Of a stretch of 33,659 nt of DNA, positions 22,928-31,507 are shown one piece after another. The number at the start of each line of letters is the position of its first letter. Position 1 is the first letter of the stretch. The notes below the pieces were generated by a model. That model made no database searches. It was not told where the DNA came from and saw nothing but the letters and a program-made list of their open reading frames with translations. The position numbers and the translations under genes are program-made. This stretch comes from CAYWRO01 sp964460345 (GTDB taxonomy: Bacteria; Planctomycetota; Phycisphaerae; Phycisphaerales; UBA1924), in NCBI GenBank assembly GCA_964460345.1, contig CAYWRO010000041.1, forward strand, positions 1 through 33,659, in the 5' to 3' direction.

Positions 22928-24355
22928 ATGGCATGGCGGAAGATTGATGAGCTTCTCAGGGGGCAGGCGACTATTGGTGACGAGGTCACTGTCAAGGGGT
23001 GGGTGCGCACCCGCCGCGACTCCAAGGCGGGCATGTCGTTCATCGCGGTGAGCGATGGAACGTGCTTTGATGCGATCCAGGTGGTCGCGCCTGTCGAACT
23101 ATCGAACTACGAAGGCGAGGTTGTTCGCCTCACGACCGGCTGCGCGATTGAAGCGACCGGGACGCTGGTCGAGAGCCAGGGCAAGGGGCAGGCGGTTGAG
23201 ATCCAGGCGCGCGAGGTGCGCGTGATCGGGTGGGTGGAGGATCCGGACACCTACCCCGTTCCGCAGAAGCGCCACACCTTCGAGTACCTGCGCGAGGTGG
23301 CGCACCTGCGGGTCCGGACCAACACCTTCGGCGCGGTTGCCCGCGTGCGGCACACGCTGAGCATGGCGATCCATCGCTTCTTCCACGAGCGCGACTTCTT
23401 CTGGGTGCACACGCCGATCATCACCGCCAGCGACACGGAGGGCGCCGGCCAGATGTTCCGCGTGAGCACGCTGGATGCGGTCAACCCGCCGCGGACGCCG
23501 GAAGGCGGGGTCGACTTCAACGAGGACTTCTTCGGCCGCGAAGCGCACCTGACGGTGTCGGGGCAGCTCAACGTGGAGACGTATGCGTGCGCGCTCTCGC
23601 GGGTGTATACGTTCGGGCCGACCTTCCGGGCCGAGAACAGCAACACCAGCCGGCACCTGGCCGAGTTCTGGATGGTGGAGCCGGAGATCGCCTTCGCCGA
23701 CCTGGATGCGGACGCTGCGCTGGCCGAGGAGATGCTGCGCTACCTGGCGGATGCGCTGCTGACCGAGCGGGCGGACGACATGAAGTTCTTCCAGGAGCGG
23801 ATCGACCAGGGTGTCATCGATCGCCTGAAGCACGTGATCGAGAAGCCGTTCCGGCGCCTGCCGTACACGGAGGCAGTCGAGGTGCTCGAGAAGAGCGGGA
23901 AGAAGTTTGAGTTCTCCATCAAGTGGGGCGCTGACCTGCAGAGCGAGCACGAGCGTTACCTGACTGAGGAGCACTTCAAGCAGCCGCTCGTCGTGACCAA
24001 CTATCCAAAGCAGATCAAGGCGTTCTACATGCGCCTGGATGACGAGCACCCCGGCGGCTCCGCGCCCGCGGGCGCGCAGACCGTCGCCGCGATGGACGTG
24101 CTCGTGCCGGGTGTCGGCGAGATCATCGGCGGTTCACAGCGCGAGGAGCGGCTGGATGTGCTCGACGCCCGCATGGAGGAGATGGGGCTCGACAAGGAAG
24201 ACTACTGGTGGTACCGCGACCTGCGCAAGTACGGCACCGTCCCGCACGCCGGGTTCGGGCTGGGGCTGGAGCGGTTCATGATGTTCGCGACGGGGATGAC
24301 GAACATCCGCGACATCATCCCCTTCCCGCGTGCGCCGCGGCAGTGCGAGTTCTAG
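22928..24355 (+). CDS. asnS: Asparagine--tRNA ligase
   Basis: 475 residues. A class IIb aminoacyl-tRNA synthetase that charges tRNA-Asn. The N-terminal OB fold (about 20-105, VTVKGWVRTRRDSK, SDGTCFDAIQVV) binds the anticodon. The catalytic domain shows motif 1 (FFHERDFFWVHTPIITASD), motif 2 (FGPTFRAENSNTSRHLAEFWMVEPE), and motif 3 (GFGLGLERFMMF). AENSNTSRHLAEFWM and the end PRAPRQCEF identify AsnS rather than AspS. The ATG at 22928 has AAGGA at 22914-22918 with 9-nt spacing; the frame is open much further upstream but only through the divergent gene. Convergent with coaD. Confidence 0.98.
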   Translation: MAWRKIDELLRGQATIGDEVTVKGWVRTRRDSKAGMSFIAVSDGTCFDAIQVVAPVELSNYEGEVVRLTTGCAIEATGTLVESQGKGQAVEIQAREVRVIGWVEDPDTYPVPQKRHTFEYLREVAHLRVRTNTFGAVARVRHTLSMAIHRFFHERDFFWVHTPIITASDTEGAGQMFRVSTLDAVNPPRTPEGGVDFNEDFFGREAHLTVSGQLNVETYACALSRVYTFGPTFRAENSNTSRHLAEFWMVEPEIAFADLDADAALAEEMLRYLADALLTERADDMKFFQERIDQGVIDRLKHVIEKPFRRLPYTEAVEVLEKSGKKFEFSIKWGADLQSEHERYLTEEHFKQPLVVTNYPKQIKAFYMRLDDEHPGGSAPAGAQTVAAMDVLVPGVGEIIGGSQREERLDVLDARMEEMGLDKEDYWWYRDLRKYGTVPHAGFGLGLERFMMFATGMTNIRDIIPFPRAPRQCEF

Positions 24356-24414
24356 TGAGGTAGTGCATGGACGGGATGCGGAGGAGCGGGACACTGTCCC
24401 CCTCTGCCCCCCAA

Positions 24415-24897
24415 CTACGCCTCCAGATCACGCATCACGCAGGGTGGAACGTACGCCCGCACGACGTCTCGCCATCCCTCCGGGCCGATCATCCCCTTGA
24501 TCGAACTGCTGCTCGTCTCGCACAACTCCCGCGGCGGCATCATGAAGACTGTGTTCAACTCCGGGTGCAGGTCGCTGTTGATGTATCGCATGGTCCGCTC
24601 GTAGGTGTAATCCGCCTCGTTGCGGATGCCGCGGAGGATGGATGTTGCGCCGACCGACTTGGCGTAGCGGGCCAGGAAGAGGTTGTGGAAGTGGGTGACT
24701 TCCACGTTGGCGTGCTCCGCGCAAATTTCGCGGAGCCAGCCGAGCCGCTGCTCGAGGGGGAACGAGTACTTCTTTTCGGCATTCTCCCCAATCGCGACGA
24801 TCAGCCGGTCGAACAGCGACGCGCCCTGGCGGATCATCCAGACGTGCCCGTTTGTGGGAGGATCAAAGCTCCCCGCGTAAACACACAGACCCGCCAT
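24415..24897 (-). CDS. coaD: Phosphopantetheine adenylyltransferase
   Basis: 160 residues. It transfers AMP from ATP to 4'-phosphopantetheine, the penultimate step of coenzyme A synthesis. The nucleotidyltransferase motif is YAGSFDPPTNGH (residues 7-18, T-x-GH), followed by LRGIRNEADYTYE and the late SSSSIKGM motif. Length is normal. ATG 24897 was chosen; GTG 24903 two codons upstream is a weaker option, and a GGAG lies 10 nt before the ATG. A TAGACT hexamer about 43 nt upstream may be its -10. Confidence 0.96.
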   Translation of the reverse strand: MAGLCVYAGSFDPPTNGHVWMIRQGASLFDRLIVAIGENAEKKYSFPLEQRLGWLREICAEHANVEVTHFHNLFLARYAKSVGATSILRGIRNEADYTYERTMRYINSDLHPELNTVFMMPPRELCETSSSSIKGMIGPEGWRDVVRAYVPPCVMRDLEA

Positions 24898-25004
24898 AAG
24901 CACGAACTCCGAAGCCCCCGCGTGTTATCGGCCGGCAGAGTCTATTCGCCCGGGTCCGGGGGCCCGGTCGGCAACCATGCCGCCCCTGCGCGGCAGGCAT
25001 TCTC

Positions 25005-25035
25005 GGCACAGACAGACCATCTAACTGCCTGTGCC
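25005..25035. other. Stem-loop upstream of small exported protein gene
   Basis: GGCACAGACAG (25005-25015) pairs with CTGCCTGTGCC (25025-25035) with one mismatch; the loop is ACCATCTAA. There is no T tract. It lies in the 214-nt region between coaD and the gene at 25112. Confidence 0.4.
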
Positions 25036-25111
25036 CCATGCATTTCTGGATCGGTCCTCGCCGCGGGGCATACTCAAGGTGACCACCAAACCCAAGAAAG
25101 GGGGAAACCCA

Positions 25112-25387
25112 ATGAAGACACGATTGAACCTGCAGAACACGCTCTCGGTCGCCGCGATCGCCCTGGCGGGGGTCGCCATTCTCCGCACGGGCGGTGCCAA
25201 TCTTGACGCGGCCAGTCCGGCCATCGCCGAGCCTCCGCCGGCCCGCTTCAGCGCGGGTGAGCAGCGCATCGACATGATTGGCGAGCTGCGCCAGCTCAAC
25301 GTCCGCCTGGCCCGCATCGAAGCCGCCCTGAACAGCGGACTCACGGTGCGCGTCATCGAGGCCGGGAACGGCGAAGCAAGCAACTGA
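25112..25387 (+). CDS. Small exported protein with C-terminal helix
   Basis: 91 residues, not recognised. A hydrophobic segment (about residues 10-25, LSVAAIALAGVAIL) follows a basic N-terminus and could be an uncleaved anchor or signal peptide. After a Pro/Ala-rich linker, residues 48-75 (GEQRIDMIGELRQLNVRLARIEAALN, in part) form a likely amphipathic helix or coiled coil. ATG 25112 follows AAAGGGGG with good spacing; the open frame reaches 25031 but adds no plausible start. It sits alone between a stem-loop and a strong terminator. Confidence 0.75.
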   Translation: MKTRLNLQNTLSVAAIALAGVAILRTGGANLDAASPAIAEPPPARFSAGEQRIDMIGELRQLNVRLARIEAALNSGLTVRVIEAGNGEASN

Positions 25388-25491
25388 CCCACCATCGTTT
25401 CACTGCCCACCATAGCGTCTCCCCCCCACCGGGGATGGTCGCGATCCTCCTTGCGAAAGCAACGCCTTTGGCGTCTTTCCCACACTGACAC

Positions 25492-25523
25492 GCGGGCGGC
25501 CAGATTGGCCGCCCGCTTGTTTG
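25492..25523 (+). terminator. Intrinsic terminator after small exported protein gene
   Basis: GCGGGCGGCC (25492-25501), loop AGATT, GGCCGCCCGC (25507-25516), then TTGTTTG. A 10-bp perfect stem. Confidence 0.85.
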
Positions 25524-25577
25524 CGCGCGTCCTATCGTGACCGGTTCGTTCGCCCTTCTTTGAGAAGCGTGGCGCCC

Positions 25578-26201
25578 ATGAACGTCCGGCCGCGACATTG
25601 GAGCCGTTCACGACTCGCACAGGGCTTGCGCCGCACCGCTCGGCGGGGCCGGGATCGGGTCGTTCCCTCGCTTGCTCCGCAGGCACTCCACTTTCTCGAC
25701 GCGTGGCTGCGCCCGTCCGACACCTTCGTTGAGTTCGGCTCCGGCCGGTGCACGCTCTGGCTTGCGCAGCGCATCGGACGGCTCGCCTCTTTTGAAGACC
25801 TTCCGGGCTGGTATGACACCGTGCGTGGGCAGCTTGACGCCGCCGACGCGAACAACGTCGACTACCGGCTTGTCACATCCGACAACCTCCTGCAGCGTGC
25901 AGATGAGTCCCTCACCGCCTTCCCCGGCCGCGCGCCCGACGGCGTCCTTATCTCCGGCCTGGAGAGCGACTGCTGCGCTGTGTGGGCGCTGCTGCATCTT
26001 CGGCCGGGCGGGATCGTCGTCATTGACAAGCCGGGTCGGTACCTGCCCCGCCGCCGCCGCGGACCTGCCGCTGCGGCCGATAACGGCAGCACGCCCGCGG
26101 GTCTGCACGACCAGTTCGCCCGCGGCGTTGCCGACTGGCGTTGCGTTCATTGGTCTGAGGGTGGTTGCGATACGGCTGTCTTCTTCAAGCCCTGCCGTTG
26201 A
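25578..26201 (+). CDS. Class I methyltransferase-like protein
   Basis: 207 residues from ATG 25578. Motif I VEFGSGRCTLWLAQRIG (residues 51-67) and a following acidic strand end (LASFED) fit a SAM-binding Rossmann fold; a later GGIVVIDKPGRY strand resembles the motif after beta-5. The first 45 residues are basic and helical. Several in-frame starts (TTG 25560, GTG 25569) precede the ATG and none has a clear ribosome binding site, so the N-terminus is uncertain. Substrate unknown. The next gene is also methyltransferase-like, 108 nt downstream. Confidence 0.65.
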   Translation: MNVRPRHWSRSRLAQGLRRTARRGRDRVVPSLAPQALHFLDAWLRPSDTFVEFGSGRCTLWLAQRIGRLASFEDLPGWYDTVRGQLDAADANNVDYRLVTSDNLLQRADESLTAFPGRAPDGVLISGLESDCCAVWALLHLRPGGIVVIDKPGRYLPRRRRGPAAAADNGSTPAGLHDQFARGVADWRCVHWSEGGCDTAVFFKPCR

Positions 26202-26273
26202 GTTCCGCCCCCGGCTCGTGCCCGGGCTGACGTCCGGTGTGACACTTCTTCATGCGAATTGTCGTGAATGGGG

Positions 26274-26303
26274 TTGGCAGCGGCAGATGAGTTCCTGTAT
26301 GCT
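26274..26303 (+). promoter_or_regulatory. Promoter candidate of downstream methyltransferase, leaderless type
   Basis: TTGGCA (26274-26279) and TATGCT (26298-26303) are separated by 18 nt. GTG 26310 lies 6 nt after the -10, at the expected transcription start. Confidence 0.5.
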
Positions 26304-26309
26304 GGCCGC

Positions 26310-27017
26310 GTGTCCGGCACCACCTCGTCAGCGACTTCAACACCCTCTTCCGCCACCGCAGCGGGCGCCTCCGTCGCCAGCCGTTACAAGGGCGACTACC
26401 TGGGCGGCAGCCTTGACCGCGTCTTCTCGTACCGCGTGCAGGCCGTGTTGACCTTGCAGGCAACCTCCGGCCAGCCATCGCCGCGGATCCTTCTGGTCGG
26501 CAAGGGCAACGGCATTGTGGACGTCATCCTGGACCGCTGCGGCATCAAGGTGACCACACTGGATATGCGCCCGGCCCTGGAACCGGACATCGTCGCATCC
26601 GTCGAGTGCATCCCGGTGGAGAGTGGAACGTTCGACTGCACGCTCTGCTGCCAGGTACTTGAGCACCTTCCCTTCGATAAGTTCCGTGGCTGCCTTGCTG
26701 AACTCCGCCGCGTGTGTGTGGGCGACGGCTCAATGATTCTCAGTCTGCCCGATCAGCGCCCCTACTTCTCGCTGGGTTATGCGTTGAAGCGCTCGCATCG
26801 ACACGTCTCCTTCAGTGTTCCGTGTCTGCCTCCGCGTCGCATTCCTGAGTGGCGAATGGAGCGGATGGGACATCATTGGGAGATCGGCTTTGCCGATACG
26901 CCCTTCAAGCTTGTGAAGGCTGAGATCGCCGCGGCGGGTTGGAACATTCTGGAGGTGGTGCGAGTCCGGGAACTGCCTTGGCACACATTCTTCGTCTGCC
27001 ACGCCGGATCGGACTGA
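26310..27017 (+). CDS. Class I SAM-dependent methyltransferase (Methyltransf_11 type)
   Basis: 235 residues from GTG 26310; ATG 26268 would add 14 residues, but it lies before the promoter candidate and has no Shine-Dalgarno sequence. Residues 1-22 are Ser/Thr/Ala-rich. The core follows: ILLVGKGNGIVDVIL (motif I), TTLDMRP (motif II), FDCTLCCQVLEHLPF (the Methyltransf_11 strand with LEHL), and GDGSMILSLPDQ. The first motif has K in place of the usual acidic or small residue (VGKGNG). Substrate unknown; sequences with SRYKGDYLGG are seen in sugar-nucleotide or glycolipid clusters, but none is present here. Confidence 0.75.
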   Translation: MSGTTSSATSTPSSATAAGASVASRYKGDYLGGSLDRVFSYRVQAVLTLQATSGQPSPRILLVGKGNGIVDVILDRCGIKVTTLDMRPALEPDIVASVECIPVESGTFDCTLCCQVLEHLPFDKFRGCLAELRRVCVGDGSMILSLPDQRPYFSLGYALKRSHRHVSFSVPCLPPRRIPEWRMERMGHHWEIGFADTPFKLVKAEIAAAGWNILEVVRVRELPWHTFFVCHAGSD

Positions 27018-27039
27018 AGCTGCCGAATCTGCACCTCAC

Positions 27040-27068
27040 TTCGATTCAACAAGCGCTGCTCCTATCCT
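27040..27068 (+). promoter_or_regulatory. Weak promoter candidate of icd
   Basis: TTCGAT (27040-27045) and TATCCT (27063-27068) are separated by 17 nt. The icd ATG lies about 80 nt downstream of the predicted start. Confidence 0.35.
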
Positions 27069-27150
27069 TTCGCCGGTCCTGAGCGGCCCTCCAGAGCGCC
27101 GCCGGGGGCCATTTAGTGCGCAAAACCTGACCTGCAATGGAGTTACACCC

Positions 27151-28434
<1,284 letters not shown>

Positions 28435-28488
28435 CCCGCCCCGGCGCGCCGTGCTGGCGCACCGTCACTCTGTAAGAAGCAAACATAC

Positions 28489-28520
28489 CTGCCGCAGCGC
28501 TTCGGCGCTGCGGCAGTTTT
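28489..28520. terminator. Intrinsic terminator after icd, possibly bidirectional
   Basis: CTGCCGCAGCGC (28489-28500), UUCG tetraloop, GCGCTGCGGCAG (28505-28516), TTTT. A perfect 12-bp stem. Read on the other strand it follows the receiver gene ending at 28547, with a modest T-rich tail. Confidence 0.9.
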
Positions 28521-28546
28521 CGTTCCAGCCTGGCCAGTCGCGGCCA

Positions 28547-28993
28547 CTACGGCTTGTACGTCGCTTCAACTTCCGGGCTCAGGGCGAACTGCCCCTCGAG
28601 CACCTTACGCACGGCGTCGAAGAGCGCTTCCTCCCCATCGCTCTTGGCTACGTACCCCCACGCGCCCGCTTCAATCGCGCGGTCGATCAGGTCGCGCCGC
28701 ACCATGCCGGTGTACATCACGACGCGGACGTCACCGCACAGGTCCACCAGTTCACCGATGGCGTCGAAGGGATCCTTGCCGGGCATGTCGATGTCCAGCA
28801 GAACGACGTCGGGGCAGCCCACACGGGCGAGGTCTTCGATAAGCTGGCCCGCATCCTCCGCGCACCCCATCCAGCGGAAGTCCGGGTTGTGCTGAAACTG
28901 CACGCGCAGGGCCGCCGTCACCAGCGGGTTGTCATCCGCGCAGTACACGGTCGGCTTCTGCTCCGACTCCGTGCTTGTCAGGACATCCGTCAT
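28547..28993 (-). CDS. Stand-alone receiver-domain response regulator
   Basis: 148 residues, a single CheY-like receiver with no output domain. The acidic pair D20-D21, phosphoacceptor D67 (VVLLDIDMP), T95 (VVMYTG) and K117 (VAKSDG) are all present, so it should accept phosphate. The sequence resembles NarL-type receivers but ends where the HTH domain would start. The ATG at 28993 overlaps the stop of the histidine kinase (ATGA), so the two are translationally coupled and very likely partners. It is the last gene of the operon starting with the TonB-dependent receptor. It probably acts by protein-protein contact, or passes phosphate on to a partner elsewhere. Confidence 0.9.
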   Translation of the reverse strand: MTDVLTSTESEQKPTVYCADDNPLVTAALRVQFQHNPDFRWMGCAEDAGQLIEDLARVGCPDVVLLDIDMPGKDPFDAIGELVDLCGDVRVVMYTGMVRRDLIDRAIEAGAWGYVAKSDGEEALFDAVRKVLEGQFALSPEVEATYKP

Positions 28994-30834
28994 CGTCGCG
29001 TTCCGGACAGAAGTTCCTCAAGTCTGCGGCGCAACGCCGGCAAGGGCATTGTTTCATCAACGGCCACAACGCGGTCTCCGGCCCCTCCGCTCGCGCCCGG
29101 CTGCCTCCCCAGCAGCACGATGCGCCCGCTCCACTGACCGGGAATCATGTCGAACGAGTCGGTCACCCAGAGACCACCGTCCGGCGACGCCGCGGTCGCA
29201 CCCGCATCCCCCGGATGGAAGTGTACCCGATAGTTCAGATTGGTGAGCAGGTGCGAAACGATGGCCCGCTTGCGGGCGTCGGCAAGCGTGACGATGGCGA
29301 ACTCGCGAGGCTGCGTTGCCCGCGCTTGCGCAGGCAGACAGATGGTGAACGTCGACCCTTCTCCGGGGTTGGATTCGATCAGCAGCGTTCCTCCCGCGCT
29401 CTCAACAATCCCCTTTACCAGCGCCAGGCCGAGGCCGGAAGACATCCGCCGCGTTCGCGTCGTGAAATACGGCTCGACACAGCGCCGCAGCACCTCTTCG
29501 CTCATGCCGGTCCCGTTGTCCGCGACGCTGATGCACACCTGTGGGCCGCCGTCTGCCGCCGCGGCCGCGCTCGCCTGAATGCGAATCAGTGCTCCCGGGG
29601 CGGGGGGGCCGTCGTCCGGGCGCAGGGCCATGGCTGCGTTCTGTACGAGGTTGAAGACCGCCTGCGTCAGCAGGTGTCGCGAGAGCGGCACGGAGGGGAG
29701 GTTTGGTGGGATCTTGTGCTCCAGCTTGATTCCGCTGCCCACCGTGGCGCGCAGCAGCGGGTCCGTTGTCGTCCACCATTCCGCCAGATTCGTGCGTTCG
29801 CGTGGGTTGCCGGCCTGTTCGGGATCCTGCGCCATGAGCCGCAGACCCGCGCTCAGGTTCTGCAGGTACTCGGCGGCGCGCGAGACGGCCGTGAAGTGGT
29901 CTTCCGCCCGCTCGGCCATGGCTCCATCGCGCCCTGCGATCATCTCCCGGATCGCCGTCAGGTGCGCGCGCAGAGGCATAAGGATGTTGCCGATGTCATG
30001 GCCCAGCCCGGCCGACAATGTTCCCAGCGACGCCATCCGTTCCGACTGCCGCAGGCGTGACTGCGTCTCGATGACTTCCGCGGTCCGGCGCTGGACCTCG
30101 CGTTCGAGCATGGCCTGGTGATCGCGCCGGAGAATCTCCGCCTCGCGGATGCGGCCGATCATCGCGTTGAAGACATCCGTCAGCCGCCCCAGTTCATCGT
30201 CGTCGTACTTGCGGGCTTTGATCTGGTAGTCCTCGGTCGCGGCGATCGTTTCCGCGGCACGCGACAGTTCCTGCACGGGTCGCAGCAGTGAGCGTTGAAG
30301 CTGCCGGGCGGCGAGCCAGGCCAGCAGGATCACGGCAAGCGTAATTGCCGCCGCCAGGGCGATCGCCTGCACCAGCCGTCGCTGGGCGGGGGCGAAGTCG
30401 TAGAGCAGCGTGAGCGTGCCGATCACATCGCGATCGCGCACAATCGGCTGGGAGACCTCGAGCCAGCCATCCTTGATGATGACGCTCGCCGGCCGGGCCA
30501 GCTTCGGCGCTGCGCGGCCGCTGCCGCGCTGATACCGTGCGAAGAGGGTTCCATCCGCCTTGCGGATCTCTCCCACGGCGAACTCAGGCGCCGCCGCCAG
30601 CCCCGCGAGCGTTGCCACGCCGGCCTCGGGGTCGTCAAAGTCGAGCGCAGCGGTGCTGTTGGCGGCGATGATGCGCGCGTGCGCGCGCACGCCCTGCACC
30701 GAGTCGTGCCGCACGCGGCGCACCTCCAGGACCACCAGCGCTGCGCACAGCACGACCGCCGTCAGGGCGCTGATGAGCGTGATCAGCACGGTCAGCTTCG
30801 TCGCGAAGGATCGGCCGGGCAGTCCTCTCATCAC
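28990..30834 (-). CDS. CHASE8-type sensor histidine kinase with degenerate C-terminal receiver
   Basis: 614 residues (GTG 30834; ATG 30831 is equally likely). Helix 1 at about 12-37, then a periplasmic CHASE8-like domain with the NSTAALDFDDPEAG signature (about 59-72) and FAVGEIRKADGTLFARY (85-101) as in YfiN-type sensors, then helix 2 at about 155-176, HAMP (about 177-235), coiled coil, HisKA with LSAGLGHDIGN (phosphoaccepting H279), and the HATPase with N399, DNGTGM, PYFTTR and GLGLALV. Residues 510-614 look like a receiver fold with a possible Asp at 559 but without the acidic pair of the first strand, so phosphorylation there is doubtful. It overlaps the YfiR-like gene upstream and the receiver gene downstream. 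The family logic suggests the periplasmic YfiR-like protein controls it. Confidence 0.9.
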   Translation of the reverse strand: MMRGLPGRSFATKLTVLITLISALTAVVLCAALVVLEVRRVRHDSVQGVRAHARIIAANSTAALDFDDPEAGVATLAGLAAAPEFAVGEIRKADGTLFARYQRGSGRAAPKLARPASVIIKDGWLEVSQPIVRDRDVIGTLTLLYDFAPAQRRLVQAIALAAAITLAVILLAWLAARQLQRSLLRPVQELSRAAETIAATEDYQIKARKYDDDELGRLTDVFNAMIGRIREAEILRRDHQAMLEREVQRRTAEVIETQSRLRQSERMASLGTLSAGLGHDIGNILMPLRAHLTAIREMIAGRDGAMAERAEDHFTAVSRAAEYLQNLSAGLRLMAQDPEQAGNPRERTNLAEWWTTTDPLLRATVGSGIKLEHKIPPNLPSVPLSRHLLTQAVFNLVQNAAMALRPDDGPPAPGALIRIQASAAAAADGGPQVCISVADNGTGMSEEVLRRCVEPYFTTRTRRMSSGLGLALVKGIVESAGGTLLIESNPGEGSTFTICLPAQARATQPREFAIVTLADARKRAIVSHLLTNLNYRVHFHPGDAGATAASPDGGLWVTDSFDMIPGQWSGRIVLLGRQPGASGGAGDRVVAVDETMPLPALRRRLEELLSGTRR

Positions 30835-31466
30835 CCTTCCTCCTCCTGCTCCTCGTCGGCGGGCACGACGATTCTGGCGAGCTTGAGGACCTGCGAGCTG
30901 ACCTGCAGCTTCGTCTCCTTGATTGCCTTTTCGTTGGCGTCGAACGCAATGCGGCGCTGGCGCACCGTCAGGCGGAACATGCCCCCTTTCTCGGCAAAGG
31001 TGTCGATCTCGCTGATCGTCAGAACATCCGCGCCGTCCACCGCTTCGAGCAGCCCATCAATCCGTGCGGCTTCCGATTCGCCGAAGAAGTTGGCGTGCGA
31101 CTCGCGCAGCGCCTCGTGAAACGCCGCGAGCGCGGCCGCATCCGGCTCCGCCTTGCCCTCGGCCGGGAGCGGATACGCCACGCGCTTGAGTTCCACGCGC
31201 CGGCCTTCGATCGTGAGTCCCTCGGCCGCCTCGGCCAGCGCCGCATCAATCTGGCTTTCGCCGACGAGCGTGAGCACGATCGGTGAATCCGCCTTTTCGA
31301 AAGCCTCTTCCGGCCAGGTCGTGTAGCGGAGGAAGTTGACGACGACCCCGGCCTTGACGGCTGCGGCCCGCTCCGGGTCCATGCTCTGGGCCGCCGCGCT
31401 GCGGGGCGGCAGCAGGGACACCGAACAGGCCAGGAGCAGCAGATGAAGCAGCGCGTGCGCAGGCAT
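30831..31466 (-). CDS. YfiR-family (DUF4154) periplasmic protein
   Basis: 211 residues. The signal peptide is MPAHALLHLLLLACSVSL (followed by LPPRSAAAQ). The mature part starts with the family signature AAVKAGVVVNFLRYTTWP, continues with IVLTLVGESQI and ends with a KLQVSSQVLKLARIV strand (about residues 185-200). In Pseudomonas, YfiR is the periplasmic inhibitor of the diguanylate cyclase YfiN through its CHASE8 domain. Here the neighbouring CHASE8 protein is a histidine kinase, so this protein is inferred to regulate it. The start is ATG 31466, 41 nt after the TonB receptor stop. The stop overlaps the kinase start (GTGATGA). Confidence 0.9.
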   Translation of the reverse strand: MPAHALLHLLLLACSVSLLPPRSAAAQSMDPERAAAVKAGVVVNFLRYTTWPEEAFEKADSPIVLTLVGESQIDAALAEAAEGLTIEGRRVELKRVAYPLPAEGKAEPDAAALAAFHEALRESHANFFGESEAARIDGLLEAVDGADVLTISEIDTFAEKGGMFRLTVRQRRIAFDANEKAIKETKLQVSSQVLKLARIVVPADEEQEEEG

Positions 31467-31507
31467 GATGGTCTGACGCGCCCGCCCTGGCCGGAGCGCC
31501 GGCGGCC

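Noticed and set aside
24388..24400. Possible terminator GGGACA-C-TGTCCC between asnS and coaD
   Set aside because: Stem too short, loop too small, and no T tract.
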